Positions 1 to 8,814 of a stretch of DNA of 21,984 bases are shown here, one piece after another (position 1 is the stretch's first letter; each line of letters begins with the position of its first letter). Origin of the DNA: an uncultured Prevotella sp. GTDB lineage: Bacteria; Bacteroidota; Bacteroidia; Bacteroidales; Bacteroidaceae. A program made the position numbers and the translations under genes. The notes below the pieces were generated by a model. The model made no database searches, was not told where the DNA came from, and saw nothing but the letters and a program-made list of their open reading frames with translations. The stretch spans positions 1 to 21,984 of the forward strand of contig CAAHDP010000115.1 in assembly GCA_900770515.1 (NCBI GenBank), in the 5' to 3' direction.

Positions 1-252
1 GGCGCATGCGGTATCGAAACGGAAAGCCTGGGGCTGAGCCGTAAAACCACGACCATCGGGGTTGTCCTTAATATCATACTTACCCTCAGCCTCGAGCAAC
101 TGCAATGGCTGCTTTACTACATAGCGAAGGATTGCTGATGGGAAATATGTCTCAATATCTTTCTTGTTAATTGTGATCTTACCTGTACCCTCTGTGAGGT
201 ATACACGAGCTACAGCGCTCTTACGGCGACCAATTGCATTAATTACTTCCAT
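1..252 (-). CDS. rpsI: 30S ribosomal protein S9, partial (3' end outside window)
   Basis: Small-subunit ribosomal protein whose C-terminal tail normally reaches the P-site tRNA. The 84 visible residues start MEVINAIGRRKSAVARV, the normal S9 opening (compare the GRRKSSAARV motif of E. coli S9), and are typical up to about residue 62. It lies 11 bp downstream of rplM, the usual rplM-rpsI pair, so both are read from one transcript. The start at 252 is the only in-frame ATG matching the family N-terminus. Oddity: residues 63-84 remain open but lose conserved residues of the S9 signature (family form GGGxxGQxxAxRxGIxRA; here GRGFTAQPQAFRFDTACA). This may be poor sequence at a contig end, or real decay. 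The family call is certain; the integrity of the 3' part is doubtful. Confidence 0.93.
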   Translation of the reverse strand, partial: MEVINAIGRRKSAVARVYLTEGTGKITINKKDIETYFPSAILRYVVKQPLQLLEAEGKYDIKDNPDGRGFTAQPQAFRFDTACA

Positions 253-263
253 TCTACCTTAAA

Positions 264-725
264 TTATTTATACTGGTTAATATCAATTGCCTTTGGCTGC
301 TGAGCCTCATGCTTGTGCTCTGTGCCATCGTAAATGAAGAGGTTGTCCATCAAAGAGCGACCGAGAGGGCCCTTTGGCAACATACCCTTAATTGCATGAC
401 GGAGGATCTTGTCCATTCCATCAGGACGCTTGCGCAACTCAGCTGGAGTATTGAAGCGCTGACCACCAGGGTAACCAGTGTAACGTGTGTAAACCTTATC
501 AGTCTCCTTCTTGCCAGAGAATACAGCCTTAGCTGCGTTGATAATGATTACGTTGTCACCACAATCTACATGTGGAGTGAAAGTTGGCTTGTACTTACCA
601 CGAAGCAACTTAGCAACCTTTGAGCAAAGGCGACCAACTACCTGGTCTGTTGCGTCGATTACAACCCACTTTTTCTTAGCTGTCTCCTTATTAACAGAGA
701 TAGTCTTGAAACTTAATGTGTCCAT
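264..725 (-). CDS. rplM: 50S ribosomal protein L13
   Basis: Large-subunit ribosomal protein L13, an early assembly protein that binds 23S rRNA. The 153-aa product is full length for Bacteroidetes L13. It shows the family landmarks: WVVIDATDQVVGRLCSKVAKLLRGK near residues 20-44 (Ala/Thr/Gly-rich RNA-binding start), the TYTRYTGYPGG-like segment around residue 80-90 and the MLPKGPLGRSLMDNL segment around residue 114-128. The ATG at 725 fits the family N-terminus. rpsI follows after 11 bp, forming the conserved operon. A long leader (726-887) with hairpin potential sits upstream, which may allow autogenous control as known for several ribosomal protein operons; that control is inferred, not shown. 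Confidence 0.98.
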   Translation of the reverse strand: MDTLSFKTISVNKETAKKKWVVIDATDQVVGRLCSKVAKLLRGKYKPTFTPHVDCGDNVIIINAAKAVFSGKKETDKVYTRYTGYPGGQRFNTPAELRKRPDGMDKILRHAIKGMLPKGPLGRSLMDNLFIYDGTEHKHEAQQPKAIDINQYK

Positions 726-886
726 TTTAAAATTTAAATTTACTACTAAAAAACGTTTTTAATCTTTTTCTTACTCACTTATGTTTCGGATAGGTGATTC
801 TCTAACCGCAAATCCCGGCCACAGGACGTGCTATTAACACACCATACCCAGGGGACTCTAAGTGTATCCCCGAAATAATCGGACTG
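726..886 (-). promoter_or_regulatory. Candidate structured leader of the rplM-rpsI mRNA
   Basis: About 160 nt separate the likely -7 box (887-894) from the rplM start, long for this genome, where other leaders here are about 10-45 nt. Read on the minus strand the leader contains GGGGA (867-871) and TCCCC (851-855) that can pair across an 11-nt loop, GC-rich segments around 800-835, and then an A/U-rich run into the start codon. Such leaders often bind a ribosomal protein for feedback control. I cannot assign it to a named RNA family from sequence alone. The rest of the 352-bp gap up to 1077 holds the terminator of the next operon and otherwise shows nothing. Confidence 0.4.
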
Positions 887-894
887 CAAAATTA
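887..894 (-). promoter_or_regulatory. Promoter -7 box for rplM-rpsI
   Basis: Minus strand reads TAATTTTG, a match to the Bacteroidetes -7 consensus TAnnTTTG. No clear TTTG is found 19 bp upstream, so the -33 part is weak. Placement after the upstream operon's terminator (992-1026) supports independent transcription of the ribosomal genes. Confidence 0.5.
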
Positions 895-991
895 CACATT
901 TTTATTTGATTATGTGAATGTTACGAGTCCTGCACCCTATCTTTTATGAATCTTTAACTCAATTTACGCTTTATTACTCATGATAAGCAAT

Positions 992-1026
992 AAAAAAGCC
1001 CCCTCAGCACTTTTGCCGAGGGAGCT
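992..1026 (-). terminator. Rho-independent terminator of the eight-gene operon
   Basis: On the minus strand a GC-rich stem (CCCTCGGCA pairing with TGCTGAGGG around a short AAAG loop, extended by flanking AAGCT/GGCTT pairs) is followed by TTTTTTATT. It lies 52 bp beyond the stop of the last operon gene and is the only strong terminator I see between 992 and the SusC gene. Confidence 0.85.
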
Positions 1027-1077
1027 TATCTAAAGCTTATTCTAAACCCATTTTTCAGGGTTAACGAGAGATTTGAA

Positions 1078-2391
1078 TTACTTCAAAACCACCTTCTTGC
1101 CATTGATGATAACAAGACCCTTGGCAGACTTGCTTACACGCTTGCCATCAAGAGAGTAAACATTGCCAGCCTTAACAGTCTTGTTAACTGTAATATCGCT
1201 GATGCCGGTAGCAACCTTCTCAGCCTCAATAGCCTCATCTACGATCTTCTGAGCCTCAACCAGGATAGCGTCAATTCTAGCCATCATCTCGTCGAAAGAC
1301 TCCTGAGTCAATTCACCCTGATAAAGTACCATGTACATCTGGGTCAATTCCACATTGAGGTCATCCAACTGAGTAAAGTACTTACTTCCCACTGTTGGGC
1401 ACTGAGCATCAAGAGTTGAAAGCAACTTATCCATCTCTTGAGAAGCAGGATAATACTTTGCATTAAACTGCGCCATCCATTCATCCTTCTGAGCCTCAGC
1501 ATACACACCTAAAGCACTATCCTTGAAATAGCCGAAATTCTCAACATATCCGGCAATCTGCTTCTCTGTATAAGGAGCTGCGCCCTCGGCTGGAGCCTGA
1601 GTAAACTCAGCAGCAAATTTCTTCCAATACTCAGCACTTTCCTGAATCATAGAAAGATCGTACTCAGGGAAATTCTTCTTTACCTTAGCTATTTCTGCAC
1701 CCAATGAATCAAGTGTTGCTGTGATGGAATCCACCAAAGTTCCTGCCAGCTTCGCAGAAGCCAAGAGGGAATCAGCCTTTGCACTGATGGCATCAAACTG
1801 AGCACACATCTCCTTAGCCTTTTCTGCAGACTCGATAGGACCACCCATCATGACAGGCATGTAAACCTGCATCATGTCGGCATCCAGGTCATCGAAAGAA
1901 GGCGCATAATAATTCTGCACGTTCTCAGGAACCTTTCCCAAACATTCAGACTTATGCATAGAAGCATTCTGATAATGAGTATTCACCTGGAAAGAATAAA
2001 CCTCCTGCTCTGCATTCTTCACTGCATCCTTGAGACCTTCAGCCATCTCTGCTACTTGAGCCTGATAGCTTTCAACCTCTGCAGCAGTAAGAGTCCCTGC
2101 AGCAAACTTACCCTTCACTTCAGCAGCCATGTCATCAAGGGAATTCTTATTAAATTCCAACGAGCCCTTGGTATCCTCTGCATCCGCATACTTCTCGTTG
2201 ATTTCCTTCAACATGGCATCGATGTTCTGCTGCAAGTCACTGATAGACTTCTGCAGTGCATCATACTGCTCTTGTGTTGCAAGAGTCTGGCCCTCTTCTG
2301 CTGCAGCAGCAAATGGCTGGGCAGCTGATACTGAAACTGCTGGCGCTGCGCTCAACATGAGCATAGCGGCAAAAAGTAGTTGTTTCTTCAT
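1078..2391 (-). CDS. Secreted helical protein with T9SS-type C-terminal tail, function unknown
   Basis: 437 aa. Residues 1-24 form a signal peptide (MKKQLLFAAMLMLSAAPAVSVSA). Residues about 36-130 are rich in heptad-like Leu/Ile/Glu/Lys/Gln and probably form a coiled coil or helical bundle; the rest up to about 390 is also mostly helical and low in Cys and Trp. The last ~45 residues (GISDITVNKT..., then VYSLDGKRVSKSAKGLVIINGKKVVLK-type ending) match the short Bacteroidetes type A sorting tail, so the protein is probably exported by T9SS and attached to or released from the surface. It is the last gene of the operon, 35 bp after the M6 protease gene and just before the terminator. I recognise no catalytic motif. 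It could be a binding, scaffold or inhibitor-like partner of the protease; that is a guess. Confidence 0.85.
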   Translation of the reverse strand: MKKQLLFAAMLMLSAAPAVSVSAAQPFAAAAEEGQTLATQEQYDALQKSISDLQQNIDAMLKEINEKYADAEDTKGSLEFNKNSLDDMAAEVKGKFAAGTLTAAEVESYQAQVAEMAEGLKDAVKNAEQEVYSFQVNTHYQNASMHKSECLGKVPENVQNYYAPSFDDLDADMMQVYMPVMMGGPIESAEKAKEMCAQFDAISAKADSLLASAKLAGTLVDSITATLDSLGAEIAKVKKNFPEYDLSMIQESAEYWKKFAAEFTQAPAEGAAPYTEKQIAGYVENFGYFKDSALGVYAEAQKDEWMAQFNAKYYPASQEMDKLLSTLDAQCPTVGSKYFTQLDDLNVELTQMYMVLYQGELTQESFDEMMARIDAILVEAQKIVDEAIEAEKVATGISDITVNKTVKAGNVYSLDGKRVSKSAKGLVIINGKKVVLK

Positions 2392-2426
2392 TTTACTCTC
2401 TTTTAAAAAGTTAATACTAATATTTA

Positions 2427-5249
2427 TTATTTCACGATTTTATATACCTTGTTTCCCTGCTTCACGATATAAATGCCGTAACGCATCTCCTTGGCAGATA
2501 CCAGGCGACCATTGATATCGTAACATCTCATCTGACTCTTATCAGTGTAGTCAGTAGTGATGGAGCCAATGCCCGTAGAACTTGCAGGTACCACGATGAG
2601 TTCCTTTGAATCGTAAGAAAGCTCACCCTCCTTCTTGGCGTTTACAATCAGAGCATAGGTGGATCCTGATTCCAGACCGGAGAATGCAAACTCCGTCTTA
2701 CCATTGGTAGAAACCTTCTGATAAGCTGCCACAGGCTCGTGCTTCAGGGCATTGCATCCCAAAAGGACATCGTCGATATAGAAGGCACCGGAAGTACGCT
2801 GGATGACTTTCAGTCTCACTGAATCAGCCAACTCCGGCAATTCATAGCTGTAAGTATTGCCCGAAGCCATGTCAGCACCACCCTGCAAGGCGGCAATCTG
2901 CTTCCATTCTCCATCCTGATAAGCCTCTACTGCCAAGGTTGCCTTGGTTGAAGAAGAAGACTTGGCGAAGAACTTCACAGAAGAGATACGTTCCTTGGCA
3001 GATGCCATCTTCAGATAGGAATCCATCTTGTTCAGACGGAGACAAGGCACTTCCTCGCCATACGAAGTCATGCTCAGGTTTCCATTGGTTTCCCAAAGTG
3101 ATGGCATGTCCTCCAGTTCGTTGCCGAAGTCATAGCCCTTCTGGGTTGCCTCTGAAGCATAAACCAATTGATGCAAGGTCACCACGTAATCGTCTACGGT
3201 ATCCATTCCTGTCCATGAAGCCGTGAAGCCCGTTTCATCCACAGCTGTTGTCTTCACGTCCGTCACATAATACTTGCTGAAAGGTATTGCGGTGGTTGTG
3301 AACTGCTGGGTGTAGACGTCAGAAGAATAAGATCCGCGATCAGCCTTCAAGGTCATCTCGTAGGTGGTTTCAGGCTTCAAGCCCTCGATAGGGAGAGAAG
3401 ACTGCGCCTCGGTATATACCTTATTATCATAGAGCGGCAGAACTTCTTTCTTGCCATCCACCACAGAGCAGATGTTCAATACGTATCTCTTGGCAACAGG
3501 CACATCAGCCCATCCTACCACAACGCTGCTATCCTTCACCTCGGCAACCTTCACTTCCGGCGTATTCAGCTTCAGGTCCAGTCCGCCGAGCATAAGATTG
3601 ATGATGCCATCTTTCTCCTCGATATCATCCAGCGACATCACCTTGCCGCCCGACCAGGAAGTCAAATCGCATTGGGTTACCTTCGAAGTTCCAGGGTACG
3701 GATCTCCCGTACGGGTATTGTCGGTGCGCTTGTTATCAGCTTCAACAATATCAATGCGCTGATGAGAGCCCGTGATGTTCACCTCGTTTTTTTCCCAAGT
3801 CTTGGCATCGAAGTCGATATGCCAGAGCAGCATGCCATGGCCAGGGATAAACTCATCCCATCCCTTCTGCTGGCGATTCTCCATGATGAAGTATTCCTCA
3901 TCGTTGGTTCCACCCACAGGCACCACGTATGCCTTGTTGCTGTCGTTCAGATCAGGCAGAACATTGAGGGTATCCACTCCGCTGTTCAACACGGTCAGGT
4001 CGAGCCATCCCAGGCAGGCACGCTCGTAGGCAGAGAATGCCGCAGGCGTATTGCCGTTGTTGTTGTAGGAAGCCCGATCCATGGTATCGAAGGAACCAGG
4101 GGTAAAGGTTGCCATGCCATAATATATATCATAATGGTCGGCAAGGCCGAGCACATGACCGAATTCATGAACGAAGGTGCCGATGCCCGCAGGCTGAGGT
4201 TTGATGATGGTACCATTGATTTCGTTACTGCAGGTATAGTTGCCCACCTCGATGCCATCCAACTTCAGCGACTTCTGGGTAGCTCCAGCTTCCTTGGCGA
4301 TATCAGCATAATAGGCTGAATGTGGCCAGATGGCATTGCCATCACCCGAATCAGCCTCACCCTTTCCGGCATAGAAGAAGTAGATATTGTCGACGAAGCC
4401 ATCCTGGTTGTGATCATACTGAGAAAAATCCACCAATGGGTCGGCAAGAGTACAAGCCTCTCTCACGAACTCCTCCAGGGCTACCGGATTATCCGTAGAA
4501 GAACCCTTGTTGGCTCCATAATAAGAATACTTCTTTGGCAATGTTACAGGGCCGATGACATCAAACTGAGGTTGGAATTTGCCATTGGAGCTGTTCACAT
4601 AGAAATCTCTCGCACTTCCGTTGGCACCATTGCTATAAGTAAAACCCGGTTCATTGAGCATACTGTTGAAGAACTGATGCGCATCGCTACCTACGGTAGA
4701 AAACTTCGTATCAGCAAACTGCACCAAGATGACCAATGAATGAACTTCGCCTGTGGTAGGGAAATTATTTAATTTTTCTTCCTGCGGATTGCTGCTGGAA
4801 CGGGAGACCAGCGATGAAACCGCTGAGAGCGGGGACGCAGAATTGATGCCGTTTTTTAGAGAAGCATTTCTGCGAGCCGAGAAGACTTGCTGCAACTGCT
4901 GCAGACGGGCACGCTTGAAAGATTCCAAGATGGCAGACTTGTCCTGGCTTTCGATGAACTTCTTGACCTGAGCACTTCTGTCAGAAGCCTCTGTAGCCTT
5001 GATGCCGCTAGCCTGTACCTCACCATTCTTCCAGTCGGCATACTCGTAGTTTCGCAGCTGGGCATTGAACACGAGCGGAATACCGTCGGAAGTCATCACA
5101 TAATGGCCATGCTCATCACCATGCATCTGGATGGTGATCCAGGAGCCATCAGCCTGCTTCACCTTCAAAGGTTTCGGATAAGCAGGAATAGCAAAGGTGG
5201 CCTGCACAAAGCAGACCACCAATAAACTGAATATGATTAATTTTTTCAT
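2427..5249 (-). CDS. Secreted M6-family (immune inhibitor A-like) metalloprotease with FN3 domains and T9SS tail
   Basis: 940-aa secreted zinc endopeptidase. Signal peptide 1-20; an N-terminal propeptide-like region follows (MHGDEHGHYVMTSDGIPL at 42-59, typical of M6 proteins). The catalytic domain (about 165-555) has the zinc motif HEFGHVLGLAD at 361-371 (H361, E362, H365, probable third ligand D371), an upstream acidic calcium-type loop DHNQDGFVD at 279-287, the IWPHS segment near 307, and the Met-turn region SFDTMDRASYNNNG (386-399) followed by AYERACLGWL. An FN3 domain lies at about 562-652. A second FN3 domain starts at about 658 and appears interrupted by a jelly-roll-like block (about 702-832) before resuming. 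The type A sorting tail is at about 893-940. It starts 2 bp after the GLUG gene stop, so translation is likely coupled. Substrate specificity cannot be read from sequence. Confidence 0.93.
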   Translation of the reverse strand: MKKLIIFSLLVVCFVQATFAIPAYPKPLKVKQADGSWITIQMHGDEHGHYVMTSDGIPLVFNAQLRNYEYADWKNGEVQASGIKATEASDRSAQVKKFIESQDKSAILESFKRARLQQLQQVFSARRNASLKNGINSASPLSAVSSLVSRSSSNPQEEKLNNFPTTGEVHSLVILVQFADTKFSTVGSDAHQFFNSMLNEPGFTYSNGANGSARDFYVNSSNGKFQPQFDVIGPVTLPKKYSYYGANKGSSTDNPVALEEFVREACTLADPLVDFSQYDHNQDGFVDNIYFFYAGKGEADSGDGNAIWPHSAYYADIAKEAGATQKSLKLDGIEVGNYTCSNEINGTIIKPQPAGIGTFVHEFGHVLGLADHYDIYYGMATFTPGSFDTMDRASYNNNGNTPAAFSAYERACLGWLDLTVLNSGVDTLNVLPDLNDSNKAYVVPVGGTNDEEYFIMENRQQKGWDEFIPGHGMLLWHIDFDAKTWEKNEVNITGSHQRIDIVEADNKRTDNTRTGDPYPGTSKVTQCDLTSWSGGKVMSLDDIEEKDGIINLMLGGLDLKLNTPEVKVAEVKDSSVVVGWADVPVAKRYVLNICSVVDGKKEVLPLYDNKVYTEAQSSLPIEGLKPETTYEMTLKADRGSYSSDVYTQQFTTTAIPFSKYYVTDVKTTAVDETGFTASWTGMDTVDDYVVTLHQLVYASEATQKGYDFGNELEDMPSLWETNGNLSMTSYGEEVPCLRLNKMDSYLKMASAKERISSVKFFAKSSSSTKATLAVEAYQDGEWKQIAALQGGADMASGNTYSYELPELADSVRLKVIQRTSGAFYIDDVLLGCNALKHEPVAAYQKVSTNGKTEFAFSGLESGSTYALIVNAKKEGELSYDSKELIVVPASSTGIGSITTDYTDKSQMRCYDINGRLVSAKEMRYGIYIVKQGNKVYKIVK

Positions 5250-5251
5250 AC

Positions 5252-8200
5252 TTACTTGATAACAAACTTGGCTGTAGCCTTATGACCAGCCTTATCAGTT
5301 GCCTTTACGATGTAGAGACCAGAGGTCAAACCTGCTGTGCTGAAAGCAGCACCAGAAGTCTTGCCTACGAGCTTGCCGTTTACGCTGTAAACATAGATAG
5401 CGTCAGCACCCTCGGCAGAAATCTGAGCGTCAGCTGCCTTGATAACCAAAGCCGCAGCATCCTCTACGTTCTCGATACCGCTTACATAGTTCTTGAGAAC
5501 TGTTACATTGATTGTAGCAGAGAACTCACCGAAGCTAACGGTAACCTCACCGATACCCGTCTTCGTACCCTTGATAACCAGGTCGATGCTGTTGCCATGA
5601 GCCTCACCAAGAGTAGCAGTAGCATTACCAGTAGCAGAAACTTCCAGGTCAGACTCCAGGTCTGCGTTCTCCATACCATATACAGAAACCTGAACTACAA
5701 CAGCGCCCTTATCGTCAGTACCTACAGTTACATCATCTGCGCTAACAGCGAGAGCCTTTGCGATATTGTTGAAGTAAAGAGTAGGAACCTTGCTTCCGTC
5801 CTCCTTCCAAGGCTCAGCGAGAGTGCTTCCGTAAGCATACTCCAAACCTACGAAGAAGTCCTTGTTCATTTCCTTGGCAGCCTTGAAGGCACCCTCAACG
5901 CTGGCAGCATCAGTGTTGCCCACATTGTTGGCAGTATAGTTGTTAGAAAAGCGAGTCTCTGTCTTAGGAGTCTCACCCGCAGCATAGTCCTCATCAGCGA
6001 TAGTTCTACCGGCAATCTGATGAGTAGTAGCAGGGTTGCTTACCTCTTCACCATTCTCGAAAGCCTTGATAGAGCCATCGAAGACGCAGTTCTTTACATA
6101 ACCGGCACCACCATTCCAGGCGCTCTCCATCACACCAACGATACCACCTGCAGCATATCCGTTCCAGGCAGACTTGCTGGTTGCTACGATATCAGCATGG
6201 CTGATCACATTAGAGATACCGTTGAAGAAATTATCACCGATGAAACCACCTACAGTATTCTCTGCAGTCAACTTACCGCGAACCTCGCAGTTGGAGAACG
6301 CACACTTATCCTGAATAGAACCTGCAATACCAACGATACCACCCAGATTGCTCTTGGCTGTGGCATTTACATTTGCATAGCATGCATTTACGCCAGAACT
6401 TGTACGAGTCTGACCAACGATACCACCCACATTCTCTGAGTTAGGCAAAGAGATTTCACCCTGGAAAGAACTGTTGGCAATATTGGTATAGAGATTAGCG
6501 CAACCTACGAGACCACCCGCAGCAGAAACCATTGCATCCTCGCCGGCAATCTTGGCACCATAAACAAATACACTATCCACATTGGCACCCTTAGCCTTGC
6601 TATCAGTAGAATAGCTGGTCTCACCAGCCAACACACCTATATACTGGTTGGTATTGGTTACATCAACAGTAGGGTTCACGAAAATCAAATTCTTGGCAAC
6701 ACCTTTGATATCGAGTGAGCCAAACAAACCTACATGACCATCTGTAGTCTTGATACCGAGGTTATATACAGTATGACCATCACCATCCAAAGAACCAGTA
6801 AAGCTCTTGATAGGAGTCCACCACTGTGCAGCCTTCGCCATATCGATGTCAGCCACCAGCTTGTAGCTCTTGGTTGGCTCCAGAGCCATCTGCTGGAAGT
6901 CACCCGTAGTAGAAATCAGGTATGGATCCTCTACAGTACCCTTACCACCCTGCTCAAACTTGGTGAAAGGAAGGTCGTAGAAGCTCATGTCATACTTGTT
7001 GTTCTTAGTATCGCTGAACACAACGAACATCTGATACTTGCCCAATTCGTTCATCACAGGGAAACCAGCCTGTGAGATAGAATGAGTATCATCACCACGC
7101 CATGACTTCAGGACGGTTCCGTCAACCTTGGCAACCTCCAAGACGTTGTCGAGCTTGTTGCTACCATCCTCGCGGCGCTTCTTGGCAAGGTATACATATT
7201 CCATATCATCATCTGTGTTGAAGAGATATGGGTTGAGTGATGTGCTGTTGAGCAATGGAGTGAAGAGCTCAGCCTTTGTACCCAGGTTAAGTCTGTCTAC
7301 GTGATCGATAGTGCAATCAGGGTTCACCCAAGCGATAGGAGCCAGAACCTCACCAGCCTCGCTACCCTCTGCATTTGCCAAAGCGATGACATACTGATAG
7401 CCCTGCGCATTGGCAGAAGTTGGGTAACGGTCGAAGTTAGATGAGATATTGTTACCGTCGATGTTCTGTGGCAACACACCTGCCTTCTCGCAGGAAGGAA
7501 CATCTACCAGCTGAATCTGCTGGCCAGCACTCTCGCCTGTACCCAGGGTCTGCAGGAACCACATCTGGTCAGACTTGCCATGGATGGTGTTCAGCAAAGC
7601 CCACTGGTTGCTTGTCACATTGTCGCAGATATCCTTCAACTTACCGTGCTCTGAATCGTAAACGGCGAATGAAGCCAGGTCGGCATCCAGAGAAGGAGTA
7701 TAGTCGAGAAGCTCTACCACATAGTTCAATTTGCCGTTGTTGCTGAAGTAGCCCTCAGACAAGTCGTTGTTGCCGAAGAGACCGAAGGCAGCAGAACGGT
7801 AAGGAACACCCTCAGGAGCATTGATGGAAACACGGAGGCTATCCACCTGCTTGTAGTTCTTGTTCAAAGTTCTCAACACCAGGAAGTTGTCTGGATTCTG
7901 TACGATATCCTGGTTACCATCACCAGCATCGGTATCGGTATATGGCTTCTCATACTGTGCCAGAACATAGTAAGGAGTGCCATCCACGTTCATACAGTTG
8001 AAGCAGGAACCCTGCAGATAGCTGATTCGGTTATCGATGTTGAAGCTGAAGGTATGCTCCACGTACCACTTGTCCTTTCCCGAGGCAGGAGGAGCGATGA
8101 CATCGATGTTATACAGGCTGTCAGACTCGTGAGTCATGATCAGGCGCTGGTAGCTATTCCAGCCCTTAGATGCATCGAATACCAGACCGGTACCCTCCAT

Positions 8201-8794
8201 CTCGAACTTGATTTCACCGGTATTGACATCGTAGGCACGAGTCAGATACTTGTTTTCGCCGTTGAAGGCATCGTGGAACTCCACCAGGATTTCGTTAGAC
8301 TTCCCGTCCTTATCGAAAAGTTTCTTGGTAACAGGACCGTATGGAGTGATGTTTTGTACATGCTTCCATCCTTCAGGAACCTTGACGCTGAAAGAGCCCA
8401 CTTGCTTGTGGTTGTTATCGAACAGCGTGATTTCTGAAGACTCATGGAAGTGAGCAGTATAATACTCGCTAAATACTGAGTCTCTAGAAACGATGCTCTG
8501 GGTGAAATACCAGTTGCCGCCGTCAGAACCGGTAATCCATCCGTAAGCCTCGCCCGATGCCGAATTGGTAGGAGTATCGCCTACGCGTGTAGGAGCATTG
8601 CTGATATTGGCAAAGCCAGCCTGGCGCATCTGGTAAGCACTGTTGCTGCGATCCACCATACCTGGCACAGAAACCAGGCGATGGATATCAGCATTCTTAA
8701 ACTTCTTGGCAAACGATGCCTTGCTGGAGGCCATCGCCGCTGTGCCGCTTGCTCCCAGGAGCAAAGAGAGGCAAAGTGTAGATAATAATCTCAT
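5252..8794 (-). CDS. Large secreted GLUG-repeat protein with T9SS sorting tail
   Basis: 1180 aa. Signal peptide about 1-22. Residues about 30-620 are beta-rich with regularly spaced aromatic/Gly segments and could form a propeller-like fold; I do not recognise the family. Residues about 620-915 carry GLUG-type repeats, recognisable from units such as FTGSLDGDGHTVYNLGI, HVGLFGSL, VGGIVGQT, NLGGIVGIAG, VGGFIGDN and AGGIVGVM, which normally stack as a beta-solenoid. Residues about 1019-1098 resemble a bacterial Ig-like (BIG2-type) domain, and about 1105-1180 is a type A sorting tail ending ATAKFVIK. No catalytic site is visible, so a surface adhesin or substrate-binding role is most likely. It lies between the BACON lipoprotein (20-bp gap) and the protease (2-bp gap) in the operon. 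Confidence 0.88.
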   Translation of the reverse strand: MRLLSTLCLSLLLGASGTAAMASSKASFAKKFKNADIHRLVSVPGMVDRSNSAYQMRQAGFANISNAPTRVGDTPTNSASGEAYGWITGSDGGNWYFTQSIVSRDSVFSEYYTAHFHESSEITLFDNNHKQVGSFSVKVPEGWKHVQNITPYGPVTKKLFDKDGKSNEILVEFHDAFNGENKYLTRAYDVNTGEIKFEMEGTGLVFDASKGWNSYQRLIMTHESDSLYNIDVIAPPASGKDKWYVEHTFSFNIDNRISYLQGSCFNCMNVDGTPYYVLAQYEKPYTDTDAGDGNQDIVQNPDNFLVLRTLNKNYKQVDSLRVSINAPEGVPYRSAAFGLFGNNDLSEGYFSNNGKLNYVVELLDYTPSLDADLASFAVYDSEHGKLKDICDNVTSNQWALLNTIHGKSDQMWFLQTLGTGESAGQQIQLVDVPSCEKAGVLPQNIDGNNISSNFDRYPTSANAQGYQYVIALANAEGSEAGEVLAPIAWVNPDCTIDHVDRLNLGTKAELFTPLLNSTSLNPYLFNTDDDMEYVYLAKKRREDGSNKLDNVLEVAKVDGTVLKSWRGDDTHSISQAGFPVMNELGKYQMFVVFSDTKNNKYDMSFYDLPFTKFEQGGKGTVEDPYLISTTGDFQQMALEPTKSYKLVADIDMAKAAQWWTPIKSFTGSLDGDGHTVYNLGIKTTDGHVGLFGSLDIKGVAKNLIFVNPTVDVTNTNQYIGVLAGETSYSTDSKAKGANVDSVFVYGAKIAGEDAMVSAAGGLVGCANLYTNIANSSFQGEISLPNSENVGGIVGQTRTSSGVNACYANVNATAKSNLGGIVGIAGSIQDKCAFSNCEVRGKLTAENTVGGFIGDNFFNGISNVISHADIVATSKSAWNGYAAGGIVGVMESAWNGGAGYVKNCVFDGSIKAFENGEEVSNPATTHQIAGRTIADEDYAAGETPKTETRFSNNYTANNVGNTDAASVEGAFKAAKEMNKDFFVGLEYAYGSTLAEPWKEDGSKVPTLYFNNIAKALAVSADDVTVGTDDKGAVVVQVSVYGMENADLESDLEVSATGNATATLGEAHGNSIDLVIKGTKTGIGEVTVSFGEFSATINVTVLKNYVSGIENVEDAAALVIKAADAQISAEGADAIYVYSVNGKLVGKTSGAAFSTAGLTSGLYIVKATDKAGHKATAKFVIK

Positions 8795-8814
8795 GATTAC
8801 TTATTTTATTAAGT

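Noticed and set aside
3672..4319. 215-codon open frame on the plus strand
   Set aside because: It is antisense to the catalytic domain of the M6 protease, which has conserved motifs in the opposite frame.
5282..6439. 385-codon open frame on the plus strand
   Set aside because: It is antisense to the GLUG and C-terminal region of the 1180-aa secreted protein, has no recognisable domain, and its composition reflects the opposite-strand Gly/Ala/Asn-rich repeats.
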